NCBI RefSeq assembly: GCF_000982415.1
Contig: NZ_LANI01000002.1
Coordinates: 372,001-436,000, forward strand
Length of the DNA: 64,000 nt
Origin: Kiloniella litopenaei
Lineage (GTDB): Bacteria > Pseudomonadota > Alphaproteobacteria > Kiloniellales > Kiloniellaceae
Direction: 5' to 3'
Positions within the stretch are counted from its first letter, which is position 1. Every line of letters starts with the position of its first letter. Under the pieces are notes generated by a model. The model was not told the origin of the DNA. It did no database searches and saw only the letters and a list, made by a program, of their open reading frames with translations. The translations under genes and the position numbers were made by a program. This document shows, in pieces, positions 44,585-53,498 of the stretch.

Positions 44585-45490
44585 TTATTCTATAACAGCC
44601 GGAAGAACTGATGCCCGTTTTCCCAACAAAAACCCGATTGCGCCACAAAAACGGGCAGTATCCCGCCATGCTTTGCTTCGTTTTAGCACAAGCGCGTACC
44701 CCAAGGCTTTGAATGCGTAACGACAGGCGTATTTCAAGGCCAGACTACGCGCTGCGTTCATACCACGATGTTTTTTCTCAAAATAAAATCTGGACCAGGA
44801 AATGTGCCAAAATTTTTCCCAGTAATACGCTCTGTTTGGCCGCACGGATCCCCCACCGATATGTGTAATCACGGCATCTGGAACATGAACAATACCGTAC
44901 CCTGCTTTACGAAGACGCATGCAAATATCATCATCTTCATAATAGAGGAAAATCTCGCGATCAAAAAAATCAACTGCGCGACCAGCGTCCATGCGTAAAA
45001 GCATCACGGCACCTGTCACAAAATCAGCACTGAGCGGTCCTTCGGGATGAATTTCCCCAATTCTTTTTCCCAATGCGCCCCGTTGAAACAAATTCACATC
45101 ATGGGAAAGTTCAACAGCACCATCAGGATTAAGAATGGACGGTCCAAACAATCCAGCCTCGGGAAACTGATCCGCTGCCTGTATCAATTTGATGATGGCA
45201 TCTTCACTCAAAACAGAATCAGGGTTCACAAGCAGTGCAAATTCAGTATTCACATTGCGTAAACCACAATTCATCCCATTACCATACCCCAACCCCACTT
45301 CGTTCAGAATTAACCGGGCTTGTGGTGCAACGGCCCGAACGATATCGAGTGTGTCATCGGTTGATGCATTATCGATTACAATTAACGGCACCTGCGAAGG
45401 CACTGTTTCTAGCATGTTGCCGATGACTTCACCGCCATTATGAGTAACGGTTAAAACAGTTACTCTGGACCAGATATCTTTGGGTGTCAT
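44585..45490 (-). CDS. Glycosyltransferase family 2
   Basis: This 301-residue GT-A glycosyltransferase resembles the rhamnosyltransferase/WbbL group. Motifs are VTHNGGEVI near the N-terminus, VIDNASTDDT, the metal-binding NPDS near 88, and YYEDDDICMRLRKAGY near 185, with the catalytic acidic cluster. The C-terminal 70 residues are basic and partly hydrophobic, suggesting membrane association. I start at ATG 45490; a TTG six codons upstream (45508) is possible. First in the CDP-sugar operon, it probably transfers the sugar made by the six genes that follow. Confidence 0.88.
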   Translation of the reverse strand: MTPKDIWSRVTVLTVTHNGGEVIGNMLETVPSQVPLIVIDNASTDDTLDIVRAVAPQARLILNEVGLGYGNGMNCGLRNVNTEFALLVNPDSVLSEDAIIKLIQAADQFPEAGLFGPSILNPDGAVELSHDVNLFQRGALGKRIGEIHPEGPLSADFVTGAVMLLRMDAGRAVDFFDREIFLYYEDDDICMRLRKAGYGIVHVPDAVITHIGGGSVRPNRAYYWEKFWHISWSRFYFEKKHRGMNAARSLALKYACRYAFKALGYALVLKRSKAWRDTARFCGAIGFLLGKRASVLPAVIE

Positions 45491-45606
45491 TTCAAAGGTT
45501 TTCCACAAAAAAGATTTCGCACAATTTAGAAACCTTCCCTTGTGATAGCAAGAATTTTTCCATGATCAATATGGCTACAGACCAAGGAATAACGTATAGA
45601 TGAATA

Positions 45607-46233
45607 TTGAAAAAGAAAGTGGTGACAACATCAGATGCGGAATTAATCAGATTGAATAATAATCCATTGGAACGTGTACGTTCCGAACTTATCGAAAATG
45701 AACAACTGATCTGGGCAGACCGCCCCGTCAGCGAACGGTTTTACAGAAAGAAAATCAAAGCCGCAATCGCCGGAAAAGTCATAATTGGCTTGATAGCCTT
45801 ATGGATACTCGGTGTTATTTTCACCAGTTTTTCCAGCGGCAACTTACCTGCCTTGGCCCTCGTTCTCTTTGCATTACCGCTTGCATTCATCGCCCGAAAA
45901 ATGTTGAACAAGCCAAACGAAGCCAGACAACGCGCCGAACAGACTTACTACGCCATTACCGACAAACGTTTATTAATAATCAACGATTACAAAAACAAAT
46001 CCATCGAAAGCTATGAACTGGATAAACTGGAATTCATAGAAAGCACTGAAAACAAAGACGGAACCGGGGATATTTATTTCACAAAAACATTAATCACGAC
46101 CATTTCCAATAATGATCGTGACGGTAACTCATCACAGAAAAAATCCGTACACGAGGTCAAGAAAGGCTTTCAAGGAATATATGACACCGCAAAAGTTGCC
46201 GCTGAAATCAACAGGCAACGACTTGGTAAATAA
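45607..46233 (+). CDS. Membrane protein with PH-like domain, unknown function
   Basis: This 208-residue protein has a polar N-terminus, the ENEQLIWADRP motif, two adjacent membrane helices (about 52-74 and 80-98), and a C-terminal domain with YYAITDKRLLIINDYKNKSIESYEL. That pattern, GE-LLW-RP then Y-T-RLLI, is shared by bacterial PH-domain membrane proteins. The start is unclear: TTG at 45607 and GTG at 45619 or 45622 are in frame. The ATG at 45600, which has AAGGA upstream, is in another frame and stops after 19 codons. The gene at 49572-50066 has the same layout. Confidence 0.68.
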   Translation: MKKKVVTTSDAELIRLNNNPLERVRSELIENEQLIWADRPVSERFYRKKIKAAIAGKVIIGLIALWILGVIFTSFSSGNLPALALVLFALPLAFIARKMLNKPNEARQRAEQTYYAITDKRLLIINDYKNKSIESYELDKLEFIESTENKDGTGDIYFTKTLITTISNNDRDGNSSQKKSVHEVKKGFQGIYDTAKVAAEINRQRLGK

Positions 46234-46259
46234 ATTTTGATATTTTTGCGCCCCGACGT

Positions 46260-46286
46260 TTGACACACACACCTATTAAATAAAAT
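46260..46286 (+). promoter_or_regulatory. Possible promoter of the YLDPGTGS-methyltransferase-sulfatase operon
   Basis: TTGACA at 46260-46265 is followed, after a short 15-base spacer, by TAAAAT at 46281-46286. The site lies 164 bases before the first gene of the trio. The spacer is shorter than ideal, so this is tentative. Confidence 0.35.
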
Positions 46287-46449
46287 ACCGTACATTTTAA
46301 AGACTATCTTAAATATCTTCTGTTAAATCATAGAGAAATTGCGCAGAGAAATCGCAGAAAAACATTGGAAAACGACGATAATCTTGCTGCAAAAATCTTA
46401 AAATTAACTGGTCGAAATGACCGGGATGGATGATGAAAGTGTGTTCGTG

Positions 46450-46683
46450 ATGAGTTATTCCAAGGCCGTTAAATTATCGGGATTTTTTCTGGTATTCCTG
46501 AATACAGCACAACCCGCCCATGCCTATCTCGACCCAGGGACGGGTAGTATTATCATCCAATCCATTATTGGGGGAATTGCAGCAGCAGCAACCTTTGGCG
46601 CACTGTATTGGGCAAAAGTAAAAGCCTTTTTCAACAGTATCTTACACAAAGAGACAACAGACAGCAGCAGCGATAGCAAGTGA
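46450..46683 (+). CDS. Small exported protein with YLDPGTGS motif
   Basis: Starting at ATG 46450 the product has 77 residues: a signal peptide ending PAHA, then YLDPGTGSIIIQSIIGGIAAAA, a second hydrophobic helix, a KVKAFF segment and a Ser/Asp-rich tail. I recall small proteins with this YLDPGTGS motif directly after the cleavage site in many bacterial envelope loci, without a known function. In-frame ATGs at 46417 and 46426 would lengthen the N-terminus before the signal peptide. Its stop overlaps the GTG start of the next gene (GTGA), so the two are translationally coupled. Confidence 0.75.
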   Translation: MSYSKAVKLSGFFLVFLNTAQPAHAYLDPGTGSIIIQSIIGGIAAAATFGALYWAKVKAFFNSILHKETTDSSSDSK

Positions 46684-48080
46684 CCAATCCCGATATACTT
46701 GACGGATCATTTCGTGACCCAGCTGGGCAGGTTCATGAGATAGATGGCCGTATATTCCGCACGGTAACTCCATACGGGGCGCCTGCCTTCGCAAAAGTAC
46801 ATGCCACAAATTTTTTAAATGATCTGGTCAAAACAGGGGATCTTGTACCTTATGAAATTGTCCAAGACCCAAAAATAATCGAGCTGTTTCCTCAGGCAGA
46901 ATATGTCCTGGAACATAAACGGCTGAACTATATATCTTATCCTTATGAATGGTCATTCAATCTGCTTAAAGAAGCCGCGTTATTACATCTCTCGATCGCC
47001 ATACAAGCCTTGGATAAAGACATTGTTCTCACAGATGCCAGCGCCTATAACATCCAGTTTATTGGCCCTAAACCTATCTTCATAGATCATCTTTCCTTTA
47101 AGCCCTACACAGACAGGGAATATTGGGTAGGACATCGTCAGTTTTGCGAACAGTTCCTGAACCCCTTATTATTAAGAGCAAAATTGGATGTACCGCATAA
47201 TTCCTGGTTTCGCGGAACCCAGGAAGGCATTACCAACGAAGATCTTTCCAAGCTACTTGGGTTCCATCAAAAGCTATCCCTTAACGTTCTTAGTCATGTG
47301 GTCCTGCCGGCACGCTTCCAAACCCGGGCCAGAAACACACAACGAACAGACACAAAAAAAATAAGTGAGCGAAAGGGGATCGCAAAAACAACCTACAACA
47401 GTTTACTCGTTCAACTCAAAAAATGGATATCGACCCTTCGGCCCAGAAACACCCATAACAGTACATGGGGAAACTATGCTGAAGACAACACCTATAATGA
47501 CGAAGAAAATAGACTCAAAGCGGATTTCATCACTGAGTTTATTCAATCGACGAACCCTGATCTTATCTACGATATCGGTTGTAACAGCGGCGCCTTTTCA
47601 GAAGTTGCCCTCAAAGCTGGTGCCCGCCAAAGTATCGGATTTGATTTTGATAAAATAGCAATTGACAAAGCCTTCAAACGGGCAACAGACAAATCTTTGA
47701 ACTTATTACCGCTGTATCTGGACGCCGCTAATCCCAGCCCCAATCAAGGCTGGAAACAATCAGAAAGAGTTGGCTTTGTAGAACGCGCAAAACCGGATGC
47801 AATTTTAGCCCTAGCCTTTGAACATCACCTGGCCATAGGAAAAAACATTCCATTACAACAGGTCATTCAATGGCTTGTCTCACTTGCACCAAATGGAATA
47901 ATTGAATTTGTGGATAAATCTGACCCCACAGTCCAAACTATGCTCTCAATGAGAGAGGACATTTTTCCAAACTATACCCCGTCGGCTTTTGAAAGTGCGC
48001 TATCTGATTGCACAACCATTGTAAATACAAGAGAAATAACAAAAGATGGCCGAACCCTATACTGGTATAAGCGGATATAA
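46680..48080 (+). CDS. NoeA-like protein: kinase-like N-terminus fused to SAM methyltransferase
   Basis: This 466-residue soluble protein starts at GTG 46680. Residues 1-200 resemble a degenerate kinase fold: SYPYEWSFNLLKEAA at 86-100, then LTDASAYNIQF with D119 and N124, then IFIDHLSF with D136. These look like a catalytic loop and metal-binding aspartate. A charged linker (about 210-260) leads to a class I methyltransferase with motif I YDIGCNSG at 297-304 and FDFDKIAID. The architecture matches nodulation protein NoeA and homologues, whose acceptor is not firmly known to me. It sits between the YLDPGTGS protein and a sulfatase-like enzyme, two bases before the latter. Confidence 0.8.
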   Translation: MTNPDILDGSFRDPAGQVHEIDGRIFRTVTPYGAPAFAKVHATNFLNDLVKTGDLVPYEIVQDPKIIELFPQAEYVLEHKRLNYISYPYEWSFNLLKEAALLHLSIAIQALDKDIVLTDASAYNIQFIGPKPIFIDHLSFKPYTDREYWVGHRQFCEQFLNPLLLRAKLDVPHNSWFRGTQEGITNEDLSKLLGFHQKLSLNVLSHVVLPARFQTRARNTQRTDTKKISERKGIAKTTYNSLLVQLKKWISTLRPRNTHNSTWGNYAEDNTYNDEENRLKADFITEFIQSTNPDLIYDIGCNSGAFSEVALKAGARQSIGFDFDKIAIDKAFKRATDKSLNLLPLYLDAANPSPNQGWKQSERVGFVERAKPDAILALAFEHHLAIGKNIPLQQVIQWLVSLAPNGIIEFVDKSDPTVQTMLSMREDIFPNYTPSAFESALSDCTTIVNTREITKDGRTLYWYKRI

Positions 48081-48082
48081 AA

Positions 48083-49543
48083 GTGCAAAAAATCTTGCTA
48101 CTACCAATAGGTCCCGCGCTCCTTCTTACCTGTATTCCCTATATGAGGTTCTCGGGTGTCTATCCAATAGAAGAGGCACATAGAGCCGCATTGATCATTT
48201 TAGGTCTTGTGATTGGCTTGTTCTGGATTACAAACAAGTTTTTTCACCAGAATAACATTCCTGCGATGATCATCGTTATTCTCTCTGCCTATGGCCTAAA
48301 GTTATTTAACGGTCCGATATATCCCTCAATACTCATTATATCACTTTTTATTTTTTGGATTCTGGATCGCCAAATACCTTTTAAGAAGGTCGTTATTCTG
48401 TCCAACATTTTGGGAATTTTTCTATTCCCGACCTTTATCTATTCTGTTTTTAAGAATGTTTATGCCCACGATGGGGTTGTTAAAACATCTTCGGACTCAC
48501 TTGAACAGGTATCTCTACAACAAAAGCCATCCATTATACATATCGTGCTTGATGGGTATGGATCCTCAAAAGTTCTGAAGGATCTCTACGGTCATGACAA
48601 CCAAAGCTTTCGCAATGAGTTGACACGCCGGGGTTTTCAGATTTTTCCAGAAGTAACAGCCCCGTTCAATCAAACATTGTTCACGATGGCATCGGTAACG
48701 TCTGGCGGATATATCTCTCTACCTGACGAGACTGATGATCCGCAGAATTACCGATATCGTCTAGGAAAAACCATCACCAATGGCCCCATACACCAAATAC
48801 TGCGTAGTCAGGGGTATAATTACACCCAAACCAAATCAGGATATGCCTACGTTGATTTTGACGATGCCGTCGAACTAAAGCCGGATCAACAATGGCTAAC
48901 AGACCTCGAAGTAAGATTATTAAGATTTAGACCTGACCTGATTGCAGATCGACACAACGCCCAACTCAAATCTGCTTTAAAGGCTGAAAATATTCAAAAT
49001 CTGACGCCACCTTTCTATTACTATCAACATCTTCTAGCACCGCACCCTCCTTTTACAATTTCAAGGGATGGCACACCAATCAAGACGACCGCAGTATATC
49101 TGAGCGATGGATCTCACTACATCAAAGGGTCAAAAGAAAAACAAACAAACTACATCAATGGATACCGTGAAAAAGCTTTATTTGTTGAACAATCCCTATT
49201 GAAACAACTCAAAAGCATTCCGAATGACCAGCCCCTAATTGTTCTTATACACGGCGACCATGGCCCCGGCGCACATATGCACCAGGAAAGCAGTAGTCTG
49301 TCCTGCATACCTGAAAGAATGACAACTTTTTTAGCAGTTTACAGCAATCTTGAAACAATCAAAGAGACTTTTGAAAAAGCACAATCAAAACAATTTAATA
49401 TCGTTAATTTATATCGATATATATTGTCAGATATTTCAGAACAAGCCTTTCCCGCACTATCCAATGAAGCTAAATATCTAAAGTGGTCAGCGCCTTCACA
49501 GGCCACAGAAATTACCCCGGACATGTTAAATGCTGGGTGTTAG
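48083..49543 (+). CDS. Membrane-anchored sulfatase/alkaline-phosphatase superfamily enzyme
   Basis: This 486-residue protein starts at GTG 48083. It has four N-terminal membrane helices (about 5-22, 35-50, 57-95 and 103-122), then a periplasmic domain with HIVLDGYGSS (metal ligand D157). The helix after that contains NQTLFTMASVTSGGY, where T198 or a nearby Ser/Thr may be the nucleophile. APHPPF (H321) and the metal-binding IHGDHGPG (D392, H393) follow. The layout matches LTA-synthase/EptA-like phospho-transferases and related sulfatase-like hydrolases. It is the third gene of the coupled trio, so action on an envelope glycan or lipid carrier is likely. Its two cysteines sit in the first membrane helix and the loop after GDHG. 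Confidence 0.8.
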   Translation: MQKILLLPIGPALLLTCIPYMRFSGVYPIEEAHRAALIILGLVIGLFWITNKFFHQNNIPAMIIVILSAYGLKLFNGPIYPSILIISLFIFWILDRQIPFKKVVILSNILGIFLFPTFIYSVFKNVYAHDGVVKTSSDSLEQVSLQQKPSIIHIVLDGYGSSKVLKDLYGHDNQSFRNELTRRGFQIFPEVTAPFNQTLFTMASVTSGGYISLPDETDDPQNYRYRLGKTITNGPIHQILRSQGYNYTQTKSGYAYVDFDDAVELKPDQQWLTDLEVRLLRFRPDLIADRHNAQLKSALKAENIQNLTPPFYYYQHLLAPHPPFTISRDGTPIKTTAVYLSDGSHYIKGSKEKQTNYINGYREKALFVEQSLLKQLKSIPNDQPLIVLIHGDHGPGAHMHQESSSLSCIPERMTTFLAVYSNLETIKETFEKAQSKQFNIVNLYRYILSDISEQAFPALSNEAKYLKWSAPSQATEITPDMLNAGC

Positions 49544-49571
49544 CTGGTTTAAAAATTAAGCATAAACTGAA

Positions 49572-50066
49572 CTATTGTTGATTATGAACAATCAAGTCTT
49601 TGACCGCTTCGCTATCAACCACACCAAGCAAACGATCCTGAATCCCGGGTAAATTCACATCATCATATCCATCAGAACCTTTGAAAATTTCCGGCATTCC
49701 AATTACCTTTAACGGGTATGATTTATATTCAATTGGTTTTGCAGATTCTAAAAAGAAAGCCAACCGGTTGGTTGTCAGGACATACACCAATCGTTGCCCC
49801 AGATAGTATATCCAGTAAAGCCTGAGAATAAGGCCACCGAAGATACCAACCATAACGATGCTCAATACCGCCGAAAAGGAAAAGAAGATAACAGTAAGGA
49901 CATTTAACAGAGCAACAAAAATTGAGCTGTATAAAAAGAACTTTGTTATCGGAGATCTATATTCTTGTTGCCAAACATGGGAAAAGCGAGGTTGACTAAA
50001 CCACAGGATTTCTTCGTCCCCACGAATAGCCGCTTGGACAAATTCTGTCAGATCATCTTTGAGCAA
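49572..50066 (-). CDS. Membrane protein with PH-like domain, unknown function
   Basis: This 164-residue protein repeats the layout of the protein at 45607-46233: a GDEEILWFSQPRF motif, two membrane helices (about 42-65 and 68-90), then YVLTTNRLAFFLES and a C-terminal PH-like half. It ends 28 bases from the end of the sulfatase-like gene, facing it. The start at ATG 50066 leaves no obvious ribosome site. The two related proteins flank the three-gene operon, but nothing in the sequence shows what they bind. Confidence 0.68.
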   Translation of the reverse strand: MLKDDLTEFVQAAIRGDEEILWFSQPRFSHVWQQEYRSPITKFFLYSSIFVALLNVLTVIFFSFSAVLSIVMVGIFGGLILRLYWIYYLGQRLVYVLTTNRLAFFLESAKPIEYKSYPLKVIGMPEIFKGSDGYDDVNLPGIQDRLLGVVDSEAVKDLIVHNQQ

Positions 50067-50140
50067 ATTGCGTATCCGTTTTCTTTTGCTGCGCTATGGG
50101 AAAAGCACCATCAAGATAGTTCATAAGATACGTAAGGCAA

Positions 50141-50188
50141 TAGAAAACCCGGTAACTTTTGAGACAAAAGAAATTACCGGGTTTTCTA
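50141..50188. terminator. Terminator after putA
   Basis: A 15-base perfect inverted repeat (TAGAAAACCCGGTAA / TTACCGGGTTTTCTA) encloses a smaller palindrome (CTTTTGAGACAAAAG). It lies 19 bases after the putA stop and upstream of the gene at 50066. Confidence 0.85.
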
Positions 50189-50207
50189 TTTATTCAGCAC
50201 AATAACG

Positions 50208-53200
50208 TCAGAGCGTCATCAAAGATGTATTTCCACCTGCCGCCGTGGTATCAATCGAGATTGAATGCTCGGTAGCAAAACGGTGCAGATACCTTGGCCC
50301 GCCAGCTTTTGGTCCTGTGCCGGAAAGGCCCATACCCCCAAAGGGCTGCACCCCGACAATCGCCCCGATCTGGTTGCGGTTCACGTAGGTATTCCCAACA
50401 CGAACCCGACGGGAAATATAATCAACGGTTTCGTCAATACGACTGTGAATACCAAGTGTCAGGCCAAAGCCAGAGTTATTTATCTGATCAATAATACTAT
50501 CAAGTTCAGATGCCTTGTACCTGATAACGTGCAGGACGGGTCCAAAGACTTCTTGTTTTAGCTGACCAAGTCCCTCGATCTCGAAAGCAACAGGTGCAAC
50601 AAATGACCCGTTTGACGCACTCGGTGGCAAGGGTAATTCACGGATAACCTTTGCCTGTGTTTTCATATGAGAGATATGGGCATTCAGCATTGCCAAGGCT
50701 TCTTCGTCAATCACCGGGCCAACATCAGTTGATAGTTGGGTTGAATCTCCGATCGTCAACTCATCCATTGCCCCGGCAAGCATTGTCAGGATTTTATCTG
50801 CAACGTCTTCTTGCAAAAACAATACCCGCAAAGCAGAACAGCGCTGTCCCGCAGATTGGAAAGAAGATGCCAGCACGTCCCGGACAATCTGTTCGGGCAA
50901 TGCGGTTGAATCAACAATCATCGCATTCTGGCCGCCCGTTTCTGCGATAAGCGGAACAATTTCACCTTCCCGGGCTGCAAGTGCGCGCTGAATAAGCTTG
51001 GCTGTCTCTGTTGATCCGGTAAAAGCAACCCCCTTGATGCGATCATCCGCAAGCAACGGCCCCGCTACCGTTGGGCCATCGCCTGGTAGCAAGTGAAGAA
51101 CATCGCCGGGCACCCCCGCCTGATGAAAGAGCTTGATGGCTTTTACCGCGACCAGTCCAGTTTGTTCCGCAGGCTTGGCAATAACGGCGTTCCCCGCAGC
51201 CAAGGCAGCAGAAACCTGTCCCAAAAAGATCGCCAGCGGGAAGTTCCAGGGACTAATACACAGAAAAACTCCCCGCCCATGCATTGAAAGCTCATTGCGT
51301 TCGCCTGTTGGTCCAGGCATCACCAATGGATCGCCAAAATCTTGACGACATTTCACGGCGTAGTAGCGGCAAAAATCAACTGCTTCGCGGATTTCTGCGA
51401 TCGCATCGGCAGTGGTTTTTCCTGCTTCGCGCATACACAAGGCGATAAATTCTGCGGTATTTTCTTCGAGCAAATCTGCCATGCGATCAAGGCAATTACC
51501 ACGCTTTGTTGCCGGGGTTTGATCCCACCCCCACCATGCCCGATCTGCACGGGCCAACGCATTTTCGGCTTGTTCAGTAGAAGCCCAGGCAATGTCACCG
51601 ACCTTGTTGCGCCGATCATTTGGCGACGTCACGGGATGCGTCGTTCCTATCTGTTCAACACCGCCAATGATTGGACCACCATGCCATCCTTCGTTGGCAA
51701 ACTTCTGAACATCTTTACCAATTTCAGACAATTGAACAGCATCAGACAGGTCAAGCCCCTTTGAATTCAAACGCTCGGTACCAAAAAGATGCAACGGCAA
51801 AGGAATTTGCGGATGTGGAATGTTGAACAGATTGCGTGCCTTGAGAATTGGATCTGCAATGATTTCATCAATAGGGAGCTTTTCATCCTGAATTCTATTT
51901 ACAAAAGATGAATTCGCTCCGTTTTCCAGCAACCGTCGTACAAGGTATGCCAACAGGTCTTCGTGACTGCCCACCGGGGCATAGATCCGAACGGGATAGC
52001 CCTTTCCCTTTTTACCAACGACCTGATCATAAAGAGCTTCGCCCATACCATGCAAACGCTGGAATTCAAAATCCTGCTCTGGTCCCGCCATTTCCATGAT
52101 TGAAGCAACTGTATGTGCATTGTGGGACGCAAATTGTGGATAAAAAGCTTCTGGATCGGCAAGCATCTTGCGTGCGCAGGCCAGATAAGACACATCTGTA
52201 GAAACCTTACGGGTATAAACGGGATAGCCTTCCTGTCCTTCTTCCTGGGCCACCTTAATTTCAGTATCCCAATAAGCCCCTTTGACAAGACGAACCATCA
52301 AACGGCGTCCATGGCGATGGGCCATATCGGCCAGCCAATCGATGACAAAAGGCGCCCGTTTCTGATAGGCCTGTACAGCTAGGCCAAGCCCATTCCAACC
52401 CTTAAGTTCCGGATCGCCCGAAACCACCTCCAGAACATCCAGCGAAATTTCAAGACGATCAGCTTCTTCAGCATCAACCGTCAGCCCGATATCATACTTC
52501 TTGGCATCCAGCGCCAACTCTTTTAGACGCGGGACAACTTCGTTCATCACTCGACTGCGATGGGTAAATTCGTAACGGGGATGAATCGCTGACAGCTTGA
52601 TTGAAATTCCGGGTGAATCAATTACACCGCGACCAGCGGCTGCTTTTCCAATTTCGGCAATCGCGGTGCGATATGCTTCAAAATAGCGATCAGCATCGGG
52701 CATTGTCCGAGCACCTTCGCCCAGCATATCATAAGAGTAACGATAACCTTTTTTCTCGTCATCTACAGCCCGGTCCAGTGCTTCTTTAATGCCGCGCCCC
52801 ATGACAAACTGGCGCCCCAGAATTTTCATCGCCTGCTTCACAGCCTTGCGAATAACCGGTTCCCCACTTTTTTGAACCATCCGCTGAAATAGGCCAGAGA
52901 AGTCTTTGCCTTCGTCCTGTTTGATCTTCACCACGCGGCCTGTCAGCATCAATGCCCAGGTAGAGGCATTCACAAACATGGAATCACTGTGGCCTAAATG
53001 CGCTTCCCAATCAGCTGATGATAACTTGTCACGGATCAGTTTATCGATCGTTTTACTATCGGGTACCCGAAGCAATGCCTCGGCCAGGCACATCAGAACA
53101 ACGCCCTCTTTTGAAGACAATTCAAATTCATGCATAAAGGCGTCAATGCCACCTTGCCCTACACGCGATTTCCGAACTTCCTTTACAAGATCGCGTGCCC

Positions 53201-53345
53201 GCGCCGAAATCCTGTCCAACGCATCACTTGGCAGATCAAGCGCATTAACCAGATCAGTTACCGCTTGTGTTTCGTCCATACGATAGGCAAGGCGCAAGGC
53301 CTGCATTAAAGGCGTGGCGTGTGCCAGTTCTTTATCGATAATCAT
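50208..53345 (-). CDS. putA: Bifunctional proline dehydrogenase/L-glutamate-gamma-semialdehyde dehydrogenase
   Basis: PutA oxidises proline to glutamate in two steps: a flavin proline dehydrogenase, then an NAD+ aldehyde dehydrogenase with channelling of the intermediate. The 1045-residue protein has the N-terminal helical arm (1-140), the barrel (about 150-450, with RLHGMGEALYDQV and the terminal YLVRRLLENGANSSFVN), and the aldehyde dehydrogenase (about 530-1000). The latter has FTGSTET, general base E802 in AETGG, and nucleophile C836 in GQRC. The DNA-binding ribbon-helix-helix of E. coli PutA is absent, and regulation falls to the divergent Lrp-type gene at 53499. Confidence 0.97.
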   Translation of the reverse strand: MIIDKELAHATPLMQALRLAYRMDETQAVTDLVNALDLPSDALDRISARARDLVKEVRKSRVGQGGIDAFMHEFELSSKEGVVLMCLAEALLRVPDSKTIDKLIRDKLSSADWEAHLGHSDSMFVNASTWALMLTGRVVKIKQDEGKDFSGLFQRMVQKSGEPVIRKAVKQAMKILGRQFVMGRGIKEALDRAVDDEKKGYRYSYDMLGEGARTMPDADRYFEAYRTAIAEIGKAAAGRGVIDSPGISIKLSAIHPRYEFTHRSRVMNEVVPRLKELALDAKKYDIGLTVDAEEADRLEISLDVLEVVSGDPELKGWNGLGLAVQAYQKRAPFVIDWLADMAHRHGRRLMVRLVKGAYWDTEIKVAQEEGQEGYPVYTRKVSTDVSYLACARKMLADPEAFYPQFASHNAHTVASIMEMAGPEQDFEFQRLHGMGEALYDQVVGKKGKGYPVRIYAPVGSHEDLLAYLVRRLLENGANSSFVNRIQDEKLPIDEIIADPILKARNLFNIPHPQIPLPLHLFGTERLNSKGLDLSDAVQLSEIGKDVQKFANEGWHGGPIIGGVEQIGTTHPVTSPNDRRNKVGDIAWASTEQAENALARADRAWWGWDQTPATKRGNCLDRMADLLEENTAEFIALCMREAGKTTADAIAEIREAVDFCRYYAVKCRQDFGDPLVMPGPTGERNELSMHGRGVFLCISPWNFPLAIFLGQVSAALAAGNAVIAKPAEQTGLVAVKAIKLFHQAGVPGDVLHLLPGDGPTVAGPLLADDRIKGVAFTGSTETAKLIQRALAAREGEIVPLIAETGGQNAMIVDSTALPEQIVRDVLASSFQSAGQRCSALRVLFLQEDVADKILTMLAGAMDELTIGDSTQLSTDVGPVIDEEALAMLNAHISHMKTQAKVIRELPLPPSASNGSFVAPVAFEIEGLGQLKQEVFGPVLHVIRYKASELDSIIDQINNSGFGLTLGIHSRIDETVDYISRRVRVGNTYVNRNQIGAIVGVQPFGGMGLSGTGPKAGGPRYLHRFATEHSISIDTTAAGGNTSLMTL

Positions 53346-53498
53346 GTCAGTAAATCCCAGATACCGCGATCAAGGCGCGTATTTTGTATTCATATCTGGA
53401 AGTAATATACCCCAATAATAGCGATATATGCTTCTATAATTACAAATTATACGATATTATCTCTAGTAAATTTCAAAATTACTAGTTATATAAACTGA

